64,000 nucleotides of DNA. Origin: Bacillus sp. AFS006103. Its GTDB lineage: Bacteria; Bacillota; Bacilli; Bacillales; Cytobacillaceae. The DNA is taken from NCBI GenBank assembly GCA_002559145.1, contig NTXX01000003.1, positions 1-64,000 on the forward strand, read 5' to 3'. This document shows, piece after piece, positions 7,958-16,846 of this stretch. Positions within the stretch are counted from its first letter, which is position 1. Every line of letters starts with the position of its first letter. A model generated the notes under the pieces. The model saw only the letters and a list, made by a program, of their open reading frames with translations, did not search any database and was not told the origin of the DNA. Both the position numbers and the translations under genes were made by a program.

Positions 7958-8920
7958 TTATGGGGAATATAGGAATAATCTATCTTTTAAACCATCCAAG
8001 ACTTCTTCAGGCATTTCCCTAACCTTGATATCCCCACCTAGGAACAGCAGCCAATTGGTTATTTCGGCCATTTCTTCTGTGTTATTAACATGGATAAACG
8101 TCTTTAGAACAGCTGTGGTTTGATATGGATTCGTATAGGAAATGGAAACATTTAAAGGATGGTATTTTTTGAACTGGGCAATCGCCTTAGGACCAAGTTC
8201 AAGGACTAGATTGATTTCTTTTTCGTTCTTACTGAGTCTTTCCAAAATCCTTTTCTCAGTTAATCTTTGTTTCGTAATGTATGGTTCTACATTGGTGAGA
8301 TTGTCGACAGGAATTATTTTTAGCTTCTCTTCCGTTAAATCAAAGCTTTCAATCAGCCAAAAGCTTTTTTCACGATACAGGTGTAAGAGATAAATGGGGT
8401 ATGTCTTTTTTATTTTCTCTTCCTCGATACTAATCAATAAATAACGATCCAACAGCAAGAGTTGGATTAGTTTTTCTAACATCGGATGGGGAAGGTCTGA
8501 CAGATCAAGCAGGTCGGGATTATGGGGATTTGTCCCTTCAAAAAGCAAGATTTGATTTAACAGAACGATGGTCTCTTGTTGGTTTTCCGAGATGAGGCCA
8601 AGTAATTTTTCAGCTAACGACTGACGACTCTTTAGATAGGGGAGTTGTTGATTCCTTGTGGCCATAAAGGCTATAAAAAGAGCTTTGATTTCATTATCCG
8701 TAAAGCGAACCGTGGGCAGGACAGAGTTGTTCATGACAAAGTAACCCCCATCCCTGCCAACTTCAGCGACTAGCGGCATCCCCATGGCTTCAATTTCTCT
8801 GATATCCCGAATAGCGGTCGAACGAGAGATGTTAAATTCCTGCATGATTTCAGAAATGGTAAAGTGGGCACGGTTGTTGATATACCGCATGATGGTATTA
8901 ATCCGTTCAACTTTTTTCAT
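7958..8920 (-). CDS. WYL-domain transcriptional regulator (YafY type)
   Basis: A 320-residue DNA-binding regulator. The N-terminus has a DeoR/HTH_11 winged helix (ISEIMQEFNISRSTAIRDIREIEAMG), followed by a linker, a WYL domain (about 170-230: YLLHLYREKSFWLIESFD) and a C-terminal WCX-like extension. The start is ATG 8920, preceded by GGAGGTCACG; a longer reading from 8953 has no binding site. It is divergent from two small plus-strand genes (9032, 9524), and this pairing with a GyrI-like ligand-binding protein is typical, so it probably controls those genes. The ligand is unknown. Confidence 0.88.
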   Translation of the reverse strand: MKKVERINTIMRYINNRAHFTISEIMQEFNISRSTAIRDIREIEAMGMPLVAEVGRDGGYFVMNNSVLPTVRFTDNEIKALFIAFMATRNQQLPYLKSRQSLAEKLLGLISENQQETIVLLNQILLFEGTNPHNPDLLDLSDLPHPMLEKLIQLLLLDRYLLISIEEEKIKKTYPIYLLHLYREKSFWLIESFDLTEEKLKIIPVDNLTNVEPYITKQRLTEKRILERLSKNEKEINLVLELGPKAIAQFKKYHPLNVSISYTNPYQTTAVLKTFIHVNNTEEMAEITNWLLFLGGDIKVREMPEEVLDGLKDRLFLYSP

Positions 8921-9031
8921 CGTGACCTCCAAAACAGTATCATTTTTTGACATGATTTAAGGCTATTATAAACTCATCAAGTGAAAAGAGAAATCATTTG
9001 ATTCACTTTTATAAAAAGGAAGGTTTTGAAT

Positions 9032-9511
9032 ATGACAAATTATACTTTAGAAGAAAAAGACAGCTTTAACGTTTTAGGTTTTGGTACGGAGCTTAAGAGC
9101 GATTACACAGACTATGCTGGCATAACCAAGGAAAAGTCAGACTTTTGGAAGGCCGTCAAACAAGATGGCAGGCTTGATTCGTTAAAATCTGTTGCGACAA
9201 ATGACTACATTTTTGCTGTGAACGAAGCAGTGAATAACAAGATGATGCATTATGCTGGCGTTATGACAAAGACTACGCTTCCAGAGGCAACCCGAATGAT
9301 CCAATTTCCTAAAGGGGAATACCTGGTTGTTAAAGGGGAAGGGAAAACTGCTGAAGAGTTGAGTAATAGGCTAACTGGCATTGCTTTCGGTCAAGTTTTG
9401 CCAGAAGAAAAGAACTATGCTTATGTCGGCGGTCCAAATACGTCGGTTGTGATGGGGCAGCGAGACGGTTTAGTATTTGGTGAAATGTGGATTCCAGTTG
9501 TCAGGAAATAA
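9032..9511 (+). CDS. GyrI-like / AraC effector-binding domain protein
   Basis: A stand-alone ligand-binding domain of 159 residues with the SHS2-type arrangement seen in GyrI and BmrR-type effector modules: strand-rich start (EKDSFNVLGFGTEL), FWKAVKQDG, AVNEAVNNKMMHYAGVM, then FPKGEYLVVKGEGKTAEELSN and the C-terminal WIPVVRK. The start is ATG 9032, 8 nt after AAGGAAGG. It is encoded next to and divergent from the WYL regulator and 12 nt before the next gene, forming a two-gene operon. It may bind a small amphipathic molecule; no enzyme motif is seen. Confidence 0.72.
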   Translation: MTNYTLEEKDSFNVLGFGTELKSDYTDYAGITKEKSDFWKAVKQDGRLDSLKSVATNDYIFAVNEAVNNKMMHYAGVMTKTTLPEATRMIQFPKGEYLVVKGEGKTAEELSNRLTGIAFGQVLPEEKNYAYVGGPNTSVVMGQRDGLVFGEMWIPVVRK

Positions 9512-9523
9512 GGAGGGATGGTA

Positions 9524-9985
9524 ATGTCCTATAGTGTTGATTTTAAAAATGTATCTACGGTTGGGTTAGAGTCTTCACCAGTCGCAGAAGCGCTTGCGGG
9601 TTTACGTGCGAATGAAGCCCGTTACTTTATGAATAAATACAAGCATGAATTTACGGTAGAACCAGCTAGCGAAAGCCAAGAAACTCTTGATTATGTGAAC
9701 CAAATTTTGAAAGAACGTGATATTGAGTTTGCTTCCAAACCTTTAGAAACGTCGCGTTTTCAAGTGGAAAATATCAAAATGGCCTATGTGTTTTATGAGG
9801 ATGGGCTTAGTGTCAATGCCATGTATACGATGGATGACCCGAAGAAGCGGGCCGTTGGTTTTAAGCTTTCTGAGGGGATGGAGGTACCACAGGAGTTAGA
9901 GGGAAAGTTCAAGTTTGCCAGGCAGAAGTCTAAACTTGCTGGAACGATTCGGGGTTCGTATTTTGTCATTAAAGGAGAATATTAA
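9524..9985 (+). CDS. Hypothetical protein in operon with GyrI-like gene
   Basis: A 153-residue soluble protein that I do not recognise. The start ATG 9524 is set by AGGAGGG at 9511-9517; the ATG at 9518 is too close. It has no signal peptide, membrane segment or metal-binding cysteines. The sequence alternates predicted helices (VAEALAGLRANEARYFMNKY, DYVNQILKERD) with strands (IKMAYVFYEDGLSVNAMYTM) and ends KLAGTIRGSYFVIKGEY. The last phrase echoes the YLVVKGEG stretch of the gene before it, hinting at a divergent ligand-binding fold. Co-transcribed with the upstream gene and probably under the WYL regulator. Confidence 0.65.
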   Translation: MSYSVDFKNVSTVGLESSPVAEALAGLRANEARYFMNKYKHEFTVEPASESQETLDYVNQILKERDIEFASKPLETSRFQVENIKMAYVFYEDGLSVNAMYTMDDPKKRAVGFKLSEGMEVPQELEGKFKFARQKSKLAGTIRGSYFVIKGEY

Positions 9986-10010
9986 CGTATACAAATACAA
10001 CAATACATGC

Positions 10011-10049
10011 AACAGCACGCTCTATCAAATAGAGGGTGCTGTTACTTTT
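10011..10049 (+). terminator. Rho-independent terminator
   Basis: A 15-bp near-perfect stem AACAGCACGCTCTAT / ATAGAGGGTGCTGTT with a short loop is followed by ACTTTTTT. It closes the 9032-9985 operon. Confidence 0.9.
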
Positions 10050-10140
10050 TTAAAAAATATCCTTATTTGCAGTCAGCTATTCTTTAGTGGGTAAAGGGCT
10101 TTTATTTTTTAGCTTTTAAGTTTTGATTCTACTATGCTTA

Positions 10141-10455
10141 TTATGAAACAAGTTTTAGTCCTACCGCTGCACTTAGTACCATAGATATAAAGACCAACCT
10201 TTTCCAATCTTTTGATTCTCCATATAAAAGCATTCCTAATATTGCTCCACCAGACGCACCAATTCCTGTCCATATTGCATAAGCTGTCCCCATAGGGAGA
10301 GTTTTCATTGCATAAGAAAGAAACATGAAGCTTGCTCCAAATCCAAGAAATAATAGAATTAGGGACTTCCAACTACGGTCCTTATGAAGTTTATTTATCA
10401 TAGCAACACCAAACATTTCAAATAAGCCTGCTAAGATTAAAGTAATCCACGCCAT
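10141..10455 (-). CDS. ykkD: SMR-family guanidinium exporter subunit, YkkD-like
   Basis: Small multidrug resistance protein, 104 residues, four membrane helices. It has the conserved membrane glutamate in helix 1 (LAGLFEMFGVAMI, Glu13) and the MGTAYAIWTGIGASGG signature of the family. Its start overlaps the stop of the preceding gene as TAATG, so the two are translationally coupled. With its partner it forms a heterodimeric proton-coupled exporter in the inner membrane. The guanidine-I riboswitch upstream indicates that guanidinium is the physiological substrate (known for this class, not tested here). Confidence 0.92.
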   Translation of the reverse strand: MAWITLILAGLFEMFGVAMINKLHKDRSWKSLILLFLGFGASFMFLSYAMKTLPMGTAYAIWTGIGASGGAILGMLLYGESKDWKRLVFISMVLSAAVGLKLVS

Positions 10456-10796
10456 TAGGAATCAGCCCCTTCCTGAACTTTCCCCGTTGTAACTAATTTC
10501 AAGCCAATTACACCTGCAAGTAATAGTAAAACCAAAAGTATTTTACTCATTTTCAATGGTTCACCAAAGAAAAGTATTTCTGAAATAACAGTTCCCGCTG
10601 TACCTAAACCTACAAAAACTGCATATACAGTTCCTACAGGAAGTTTTCTTCCCGCCATAATCATTCCATAGAAACTGATAATGATTGAAATGACTGTTCC
10701 AGCCCAAGTCCAAAAGTCATCTGCGTGTTTCAATCCAACAACCCAAAATACCTCAAATAGAGCCGCAACAAATACTTTAATCCAATCTGTCTTCAT
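10455..10796 (-). CDS. ykkC: SMR-family guanidinium exporter subunit, YkkC-like
   Basis: First gene of the SMR pair, 113 residues with four membrane helices; the essential glutamate lies in [17 protein letters not shown], and the loop signature is [17 protein letters not shown]. It is slightly longer than YkkD because of a polar C-terminal tail (VQEGADS), as in B. subtilis YkkC. The ATG at 10796 has GGAGG upstream. It follows directly after the riboswitch terminator, so its expression depends on read-through when guanidine is bound. Confidence 0.92.
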   Translation of the reverse strand: MKTDWIKVFVAALFEVFWVVGLKHADDFWTWAGTVISIIISFYGMIMAGRKLPVGTVYAVFVGLGTAGTVISEILFFGEPLKMSKILLVLLLLAGVIGLKLVTTGKVQEGADS

Positions 10797-10832
10797 TAAA
10801 TGATACCTCCAATTTTAATCTTTTCAAAACTC

Positions 10833-10955
10833 AAAAAAGCCTGGGGGAACTGTTGAACAGTTTCTCCCAGGCTTTTATCCTTCCGTGACACAGCAAAGCT
10901 GTGAGTTTTCTCTCGGACCAGACCAACGTTAAAGCTGCGGAACCCTAGAAAACAT
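10833..10955 (-). ncRNA. Guanidine-I (ykkC) riboswitch with intrinsic terminator
   Basis: On the minus strand the leader contains the class-defining blocks in order: CTAGGGTTCCGC, GGTCCGAGAGAAAAC, CACGGAAGGATAAAAGCC and TGGGAGA. The last part overlaps a terminator: AAGCCTGGG pairs with CCCAGGCTT, then six T (10833-10838). Ligand binding should hold the GGATAAAAGCC side in the aptamer and prevent termination. It lies about 35 bp upstream of the SMR pair, the standard arrangement. Confidence 0.95.
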
Positions 10956-11227
10956 TTCTCTTATGCAATTAATTTTAATTATACACACACCTTCAACTTA
11001 TTCAATAACAATATAAAAACATTATTCATTGCCAAATACATGTTGGCATACCAAAATCAGTCTACAAGATAGTCTTTCATTCATTTTCCCAATCTCTCAG
11101 CCGCCTTGTTTTTCATTTCTAAGGCATATATTGGTAGATATTATGAACATTATAGATTTTGAATAAAGAAAAATTAATATTTTTGTATAATAACGAAGAC
11201 AGTTATTAAATCAAGAGGAGATTTGAT

Positions 11228-11944
11228 ATGAAAGTAACATTATTTACAACCTGTATTGTTGATTTTATGGCAATGAATGTCGGTAAAGCTACGGTTGAAT
11301 TACTTGAAGGTCTGGGTCATGAGATCGATTATCCTAAGAACCAAACATGTTGCGGGCAACCTACATACAACACCGGATACGTAGAAAAAACAAAAAATAC
11401 AGTAAAGCACTTTATCGAAACGTTTGAACATGCTGAAGTAATTGTTTCACCTTCAGGTTCTTGTGTATCCTTTGTAAAAGAATATCCACATATTTTTGCT
11501 GATGATAAAGAATGGAAAGAACGAGCGGAAAAAGTTGCAGCAAAAACATATGAATTATCCCAATTTCTAATCGAAGTTATTAATGTAGATGACTTTTCTG
11601 CGAAACTTCCTGGAAAGGCTGTTTACCACCACAACTGCCATACAGCAAGATTTTTACAAGTGAAAGAACAGCCACTAACCCTTCTTTCGAAAGTAGAAGG
11701 TCTAGAATTAGTAGATTTCCACAATTCGGGCAAGTGTTGCGGGTTTGGTGGTACCTTCTCTGTTAAAATGGGGGAAATTTCAGCTGAAGTGGCTGATGAA
11801 AAAGCAAGGTACATCCAAGAGGCGAACCCTGATTATTTGATCGGTGCAGACTTTGCTTGTCTCATGAATATTGGTGGACGTTTAAGTAGACTTGGATCAA
11901 ATATCAAAGTCATGCATATTGCTGAAGTGCTAAATTCTAAATAG
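11228..11944 (+). CDS. lutA: L-lactate oxidation complex subunit LutA
   Basis: Part of the cytosolic LutABC iron-sulphur complex that oxidises L-lactate to pyruvate. The 238 residues carry the two CCG domains typical of LutA/heterodisulfide reductase D: KNQTCCGQPTYNTG and HNSGKCCGFGGTFSVK, each binding cofactor cysteines. ATG 11228 follows AAGAGGAG. A TATAAT box is at 11186-11191. It is the first gene of a three-gene operon with 14 nt to lutB. Confidence 0.95.
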   Translation: MKVTLFTTCIVDFMAMNVGKATVELLEGLGHEIDYPKNQTCCGQPTYNTGYVEKTKNTVKHFIETFEHAEVIVSPSGSCVSFVKEYPHIFADDKEWKERAEKVAAKTYELSQFLIEVINVDDFSAKLPGKAVYHHNCHTARFLQVKEQPLTLLSKVEGLELVDFHNSGKCCGFGGTFSVKMGEISAEVADEKARYIQEANPDYLIGADFACLMNIGGRLSRLGSNIKVMHIAEVLNSK

Positions 11945-11958
11945 TAAGGAGAGCCATA

Positions 11959-13389
11959 ATGGGAATTAAGATTAATGACCAAAGTTTTGAGAAAAATCTT
12001 GAGAAGAATCTAAACGATGATTTCATGCGTGCTGCCATGGTGAAAGCTCAAGATTTAATTACTAAAAATAGACAGAACGTACTATCACAATTGGGAGATG
12101 GTAATTTCCGCGAGTGGCAACAACTATCAGGAGATATTCGTGCCCATGTTCTTGAAAACTTAGATTTCTACTTAGATCAATTCGCTGAAAACGTTGTCAA
12201 AAATGGGGGTAACGTATTTTTTGCCAAGGATGCGAAGGAAGCCTCTCAGTATGTTACGAATCTAGCATTAGAAAGAGGCGTCAAAAAAGTTGTTAAAGCA
12301 AAATCGATGGTGACAGAGGAAATTGGACTGAACCATTCATTGATGGATGCTGGGGTAGATGTAAAAGAAACGGACTTAGCTGAATACATTCTGCAATTAG
12401 ATGACTGGAATCCACCTTCCCATATGGTTGTACCATCTTTACATTTAAACAAAACCCAAATTCGTGAAGTTTTTGCCGATAATGGATATACGGGCGAAGA
12501 TCTTCCAGAAGACTTAGCTGCATTCGCTCGTGCTCAACTGCGTAATGAGTTTGTAACGGCTGATATGGGAATTTACGGATGTAACTTTGCGATTGCAGAA
12601 TCGGGAGCAATCACCTTAATTAGTAATGAAGGAAATATCGATCTTTGTACAGCTGCACCTGAGTTACAGGTATCTGTAATGGGGATGGAACGTATTGTCG
12701 CAACCTATGAAGATGCAGATATCTGTATTAGCTTATTAGGTAGAAGTGCAGTAGGGGCAAAGAATACAAGCTATACGACTTTTGTCAACGGGATTACTGA
12801 AGAAGGGGCAGCGGATGGTGCGAAAGAATTTCATGTAGTGATTGTTGATAATGGACGTTCTGAAGTATTAGCGTCTCAATTCAAAGAAGTATTACAATGT
12901 ATGCGCTGTGCTGCCTGTTTAAATGCCTGTCCAGTCTACCGACAAGTGGGTGGACACTCCTATAATGCGATCTATTCTGGGCCACTTGGCGTTGTATTAA
13001 CACCGCTGCTTGCTGGCTATGATGACTTCAAAGACCTTCCATATATGTGTTCACTTTGTGGTGAGTGTACAGAAGTTTGTCCATCTAATATCCCTTTACA
13101 TAAATTAATTCATGAGCACAAGCGTGTATTAGCTGAAGAAAAGAAGGCTTCTGCATTTTGGGGTGCGAGTATGTCTGGAGCAGGTATGGTTCTAAGCCGT
13201 CCTTGGATGTACAAGCTAGGAACAAGTGTTGCGCCATTAATGACAAAACCATTGATGGTCGATGGAAAAATTAAAAAAGGTGTGAGTGTTCTTAAAGGTT
13301 GGACAGACAAACGTGATTTGCCTGCATTGGAAAAAACTCGTTTCAGAGATTGGTATGAATCTAGAAGTAAAGGAGGAAATAAATCATGA
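11959..13389 (+). CDS. lutB: L-lactate oxidation complex iron-sulphur subunit LutB
   Basis: The 476-residue middle subunit. The N-terminal two thirds form the LUD (DUF162) domain with GIYGCNFAIAESGAI and the EGNIDLCTAAPELQV region. Two ferredoxin-type [4Fe-4S] motifs follow: Cys314-x2-Cys317-x2-Cys320-x3-Cys324 and Cys364-x2-Cys367-x2-Cys370-x3-Cys374. A good AAGGAGAG precedes the ATG. The stop overlaps the lutC start by 4 nt (ATGA), giving translational coupling. Confidence 0.96.
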   Translation: MGIKINDQSFEKNLEKNLNDDFMRAAMVKAQDLITKNRQNVLSQLGDGNFREWQQLSGDIRAHVLENLDFYLDQFAENVVKNGGNVFFAKDAKEASQYVTNLALERGVKKVVKAKSMVTEEIGLNHSLMDAGVDVKETDLAEYILQLDDWNPPSHMVVPSLHLNKTQIREVFADNGYTGEDLPEDLAAFARAQLRNEFVTADMGIYGCNFAIAESGAITLISNEGNIDLCTAAPELQVSVMGMERIVATYEDADICISLLGRSAVGAKNTSYTTFVNGITEEGAADGAKEFHVVIVDNGRSEVLASQFKEVLQCMRCAACLNACPVYRQVGGHSYNAIYSGPLGVVLTPLLAGYDDFKDLPYMCSLCGECTEVCPSNIPLHKLIHEHKRVLAEEKKASAFWGASMSGAGMVLSRPWMYKLGTSVAPLMTKPLMVDGKIKKGVSVLKGWTDKRDLPALEKTRFRDWYESRSKGGNKS

Positions 13390-14096
13390 TAAAAGGACAA
13401 ATTTTAAATCGAGAGTCATTTATTTCTAACCTTTCAAACATACTCGGTCGAGAGATGCCGAAAGAGGTTGTGCATCCTGAATTTTCAAGCAAACCTCAGC
13501 TTGAAATTTATAAAGGCTATACTCAAGCCCAATTAGCTGAAGAATTCCATAAGAATGCTCAAGTTAACAAAGCTGGATCCGGTGGTAAGATTGATTCCTT
13601 AATTATTGAGAAAAAAGATCTTGCAAAATCTGTAGCTGCGAAACTAGTGGAACATGGAACAGGTCCAATTATCGCATGGAACGATGAGCGTTTTGCAGAA
13701 TGGGGTCTAAATGATGTCTTGAAAGATGCGTATGTTTGGACGGATGAGAAAGGCCGTGAAAATGTCGAAAAGGCATTGAATGCGTCTTATGGCGTGTGTA
13801 TTAGTGATCTCTCCATTGCGGAAACAGCTTCTTACACTGTCATTGATAAGTTGGGAAAAGGAAGATCATCAAACTTCCTACCTTTAAATTATGTTTGCAT
13901 TGTACCGCAAAGTACCATTGTTCCTCGTTTAACACAAGGAATGCAAAAACTTCATGAAATGTCAAAAAAGGGGATAAATCCTGCAGCCATTAACTTTATT
14001 TGTGGTTCAAGTAGTTCCTCGGATATTGAGTTGAACAAGGTATGGGGAGTACATGGACCGGTTCGTTTATCATATATCATTGTTACTGATTTATAA
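13386..14096 (+). CDS. lutC: L-lactate oxidation complex subunit LutC
   Basis: A 236-residue LUD-domain protein (DUF162), the third subunit of the lactate oxidation complex. It has ISDLSIAETASYTV and the C-terminal GSSSSSDIELNKVWGVHGP motif that is diagnostic for LutC. It starts inside the end of lutB, with GGAGGAAATAA in front. The operon ends here, followed by a hairpin. No lutP permease or lutR regulator is next to the operon in this window. Confidence 0.95.
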   Translation: MIKGQILNRESFISNLSNILGREMPKEVVHPEFSSKPQLEIYKGYTQAQLAEEFHKNAQVNKAGSGGKIDSLIIEKKDLAKSVAAKLVEHGTGPIIAWNDERFAEWGLNDVLKDAYVWTDEKGRENVEKALNASYGVCISDLSIAETASYTVIDKLGKGRSSNFLPLNYVCIVPQSTIVPRLTQGMQKLHEMSKKGINPAAINFICGSSSSSDIELNKVWGVHGPVRLSYIIVTDL

Positions 14097-14106
14097 GGTG
14101 AAACTT

Positions 14107-14139
14107 CCATCAGTGGGGGGCTTCATCCCCCGCTGATGG
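14107..14139 (+). terminator. Hairpin after lutABC
   Basis: CCATCAGTGGGGG pairs with CCCCCGCTGATGG (one G-U) around a short loop 11 bp after the lutC stop. It has no T tract of its own; the real terminator may be the one at 14257. Confidence 0.6.
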
Positions 14140-14157
14140 TTAGTTGAACCAATCGGA

Positions 14158-14248
14158 CCTTAACGGGCAGTTTATCCCCCACCTACCTTTTTTGTAAACT
14201 CGGAATCTTGAGGTAGGGGTATTACTGCCCGTTAAGGTGGGATAAACT
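14158..14248. repeat. Structured element with two competing pairings
   Basis: The arm CCTTAACGGGCAGT (14158 on) pairs with ACTGCCCGTTAAGG (ending 14237). The next block, AGTTTATCCCCCACCT, can instead pair with AGGTGGGATAAACT ending at 14248. The two partners overlap, so both helices cannot form together. No protein is encoded. It could be a dispersed palindromic element or a switching 3' leader. Confidence 0.45.
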
Positions 14249-14256
14249 ATAAAATG

Positions 14257-14301
14257 ATGAGTTCCAGATTCCTTATTAAGGGGTTTGGAACTCATTTTTT
14301 A
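14257..14301 (+). terminator. Rho-independent terminator
   Basis: ATGAGTTCCA pairs with TGGAACTCAT, followed directly by TTTTTTATTTT. This is the strongest termination signal downstream of lutABC. Confidence 0.85.
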
Positions 14302-14450
14302 TTTTGCTTCTTTACCCTCTCTTTTGTTGTCAGAATTTTTAGCAATAATGTTCACAAAATAATAAAATGAATGAATAGACTAGAATAAATAGTTATCTTC
14401 CGAGAAAACGATGGCATGAACATACAATGTTTATGCTTTTTTATAAGCAT

Positions 14451-14689
14451 GGCTCTGTTATTATTCAATGTTGATTTTCGTGGAGGTATGATAATTCATA
14501 GGCGGAGAATTTCCGGCTAATGTATATAAAGGAAGCTTAAGTAGCAGATATAAGCGGAGATATTACGACTAACTGCTCTACAAAAACTTCCTTTATTTTT
14601 AAGGAAATATGGGTATTTCCCAATTTAAACGGAATTTTTCCGTCTATTTTTCAAACACAGTGAATTAAACATTCAGTTATAACAGAGCC
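14451..14689. mobile_element. MITE-like element, copy 1
   Basis: A 239-bp non-coding element bounded by inverted termini GGCTCTGTTAT / ATAACAGAGCC. The flanks ataagcat (14443-14450) and ataaacat (14690-14697) look like an 8-bp target duplication with one mismatch. An inverted second copy lies at 44990-45255. The interior holds small palindromes such as GGAAATACCCATATTTCC (read on the minus strand) but no frame longer than a few codons. No transposase with these ends is in the window. Confidence 0.75.
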
Positions 14690-14849
14690 ATAAACATAAA
14701 AAAGGCTTCAGACATAAGATAAACAAAAGACTACAAGCTTTCTTCCGTATCTATTATTTTCAAAAGTTTACGAGAATTTGAGGTTTATTCATACTTGTAG
14801 CCATTCTTACAGTATTAACCATGATACGGGATTTATAGGGGGAATTGTG

Positions 14850-16379
14850 ATGTATAACATGGTTCGCATTTTCGAAAAGGAAGGGCGAAAGTTTCCAGGG
14901 GCGACCTATTCAGAGGTAGTATTGGCACCTGCTTATGAGCACGCTAAGCAATCTTTACTTGAGCCGATGCTGGCCATCCATAAAGCCCACCTGATTATGC
15001 TCGTGAAACAAGGATTGCTGCAGGTGGGTGAAGCTTCGCAAATTATGAAAGGTATTTGGGCACTTGATAAAGAGGCACTTCTTCAATCCACCTACGATGG
15101 ACAGCACGAGGATCTTTTTTTTCTTGTCGAAAGTCAAATTGTGAATGTTGCAGGCGAAGTTGGCGGAAGTTTGCACCTTGGTCGGAGCCGGAACGATATG
15201 GGGGTGGCGATGTACAGGATGGTTCTTAGGGACAAGATTCTAGTTGCCACCCGGGCGCTGTTTTCCTTTCAAGAAACACTTTTGAAGGTGATTGATACCT
15301 ATAAGGAAACCATTGTTCTGGGGCATACTCATACGCAGCAGGCCCAACCGATGACATTCTCCCATTATCTTTTGGGAATGTACGATGTCGTTGACCGTGA
15401 CTTAAAAAGATTGAAAGCAGCATATGATACATGTAATGCCAGCCCTCTCGGCGCGGCGGCCCTCACTACAACCGGATTTCCGATTGACCGAAATATGGTC
15501 GCAGAATTATTAGGATTCCCGAAAATCATCAAGAGTGCCTATGATTCGATTGGTGGTGCCGATTATTTAGGGGAAATTGCCACCGCCATACAATTAACCT
15601 TTATCAATCTCGGCCGGTTTGCCCAAGATCTTCTTTTATGGTCGAGCCAGGAGTTTTCAGCGATTCGTGTGGCAGATCCCTATGTGCAAACGAGTTCCAT
15701 TATGCCGCAAAAAAGAAATCCTGTTTCTCTCGAGCATATTCGCGCATTAAGCTCAAGTGGTATTGGAAATGCTCAAACCGTACTTCAAATGTTACATAAC
15801 ACACCATACGGAGATATAAACGATACCGAGGATGACCTTCAGCCATATTTGTGGAAAGGTTTGCACCTCATTGATCAAGTATTTCGGTTAACAAAAGTGG
15901 TGGTTGGAACACTTGAAGTAAATGAAGCACTTTTAAAAAGAAGAGCCCAAGAAAGTTTTGCGACGATAACGGAATTAGCCGACACGCTATTTAGGGAAGC
16001 AAACATCCCGTTCCGAACCTCACATTCCATAGCCAGCCAGGTGGTCAAAATTGCCATGGCAAGAGGACTGAATGCTACCCATGTCACATCTGCACTCGTA
16101 GATGAAGCGGCGAAATCAGTTGTTGGAGTTCCATTGAATTTACCAGAGGAGGTTATTCTTACTGCAATGGACCCAGAGCATTTTGTGAAAATTCGGTCGC
16201 TGCCTGGGGGTCCTGCACCAGAGGAAATGAAGCGAGCGATTATGGAAAGAGAAGCTAGTTTACAATCTCAACTTACCTTACACCAGACTGAGGTTACTCG
16301 AATTACAATTTGTATGGAAAAACTAGACCAATTGACAAGCCAGTGGGGCAATGCGGACGAAAACAACCAACCTGTTTAA
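14850..16379 (+). CDS. Argininosuccinate lyase-family protein
   Basis: Fumarase/aspartase superfamily lyase, 509 residues, cytosolic. Conserved elements are GGSLHLGRSRNDM (substrate loop), HTHTQQAQPMTFSHYLL, ASPLGAAALTTTGFPIDR and the signature TSSIMPQKRNPVSLEHIR. The start is ATG 14850, about 5 nt after AGGGGGAA. It is somewhat longer than ArgH (about 460 residues), and no argG is nearby, so it is likely a second, specialised lyase rather than the arginine pathway enzyme. Such stand-alone copies can act on other aspartate or fumarate adducts; the substrate is unknown. It stands alone and may have been acquired. Confidence 0.85.
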   Translation: MYNMVRIFEKEGRKFPGATYSEVVLAPAYEHAKQSLLEPMLAIHKAHLIMLVKQGLLQVGEASQIMKGIWALDKEALLQSTYDGQHEDLFFLVESQIVNVAGEVGGSLHLGRSRNDMGVAMYRMVLRDKILVATRALFSFQETLLKVIDTYKETIVLGHTHTQQAQPMTFSHYLLGMYDVVDRDLKRLKAAYDTCNASPLGAAALTTTGFPIDRNMVAELLGFPKIIKSAYDSIGGADYLGEIATAIQLTFINLGRFAQDLLLWSSQEFSAIRVADPYVQTSSIMPQKRNPVSLEHIRALSSSGIGNAQTVLQMLHNTPYGDINDTEDDLQPYLWKGLHLIDQVFRLTKVVVGTLEVNEALLKRRAQESFATITELADTLFREANIPFRTSHSIASQVVKIAMARGLNATHVTSALVDEAAKSVVGVPLNLPEEVILTAMDPEHFVKIRSLPGGPAPEEMKRAIMEREASLQSQLTLHQTEVTRITICMEKLDQLTSQWGNADENNQPV

Positions 16380-16437
16380 ATCTTGATGATTGGAAAAGGT
16401 TGGAGTAGGGATGGTTTTGAAAACTAAAGGTGTGTTT

Positions 16438-16697
16438 ATGATGAGAAAGAACGACGAAAAAAAGCGGCAAAAACTTATCAATAAACTTATTTTTTGAATG
16501 TATATAAAAAAGAAGATGAAAAGCTTTATAATTTGCCGTTATCAAAATTAGAATACGGGTATAGGAGATTTAAAGTTCAAAGCCATCCTCATGGTGAGTT
16601 TGGGTCTATTCATTCCATATTCGCCCCAATTTCTGCGATGATAATTGCAGCAGTTTTAGACCTCCATGTCTCTATAAATTACATCTGTAAATGTTAA
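16438..16697 (+). pseudogene. Frameshifted FbpA-like small basic protein
   Basis: Frame one (ATG 16438) reads MMRKNDEKKRQKLINKLIF and stops at 16497. The adjoining frame continues VYKKEDEKLYNLPLSKLE, then YRRFKVQSHPHGEFGSI. Joined, this looks like the Fur-regulated basic protein FbpA pattern (KLI-x-x-x-VYK then QLY-x-L-x-L-x-x-LE) with an extra conserved tail. The break removes one or more bases near 16494. The tail is nearly identical at 32961-33014, where two of three differences are silent, so it was once coding. FbpA assignment is from memory of the family pattern. Confidence 0.5.
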
Positions 16698-16846
16698 GAA
16701 AGCACGAAATTATGATTCTATAAAAAACGAGTATTTTTAGTGTTCATTTGTTTCAAATGCTTCTATTAAAAATTACTTATGCAATGACAATTATCAAAAA
16801 TATTCTGTCTATTGTTAATTCTGATTTTAAAACCGCTATATTAAAC

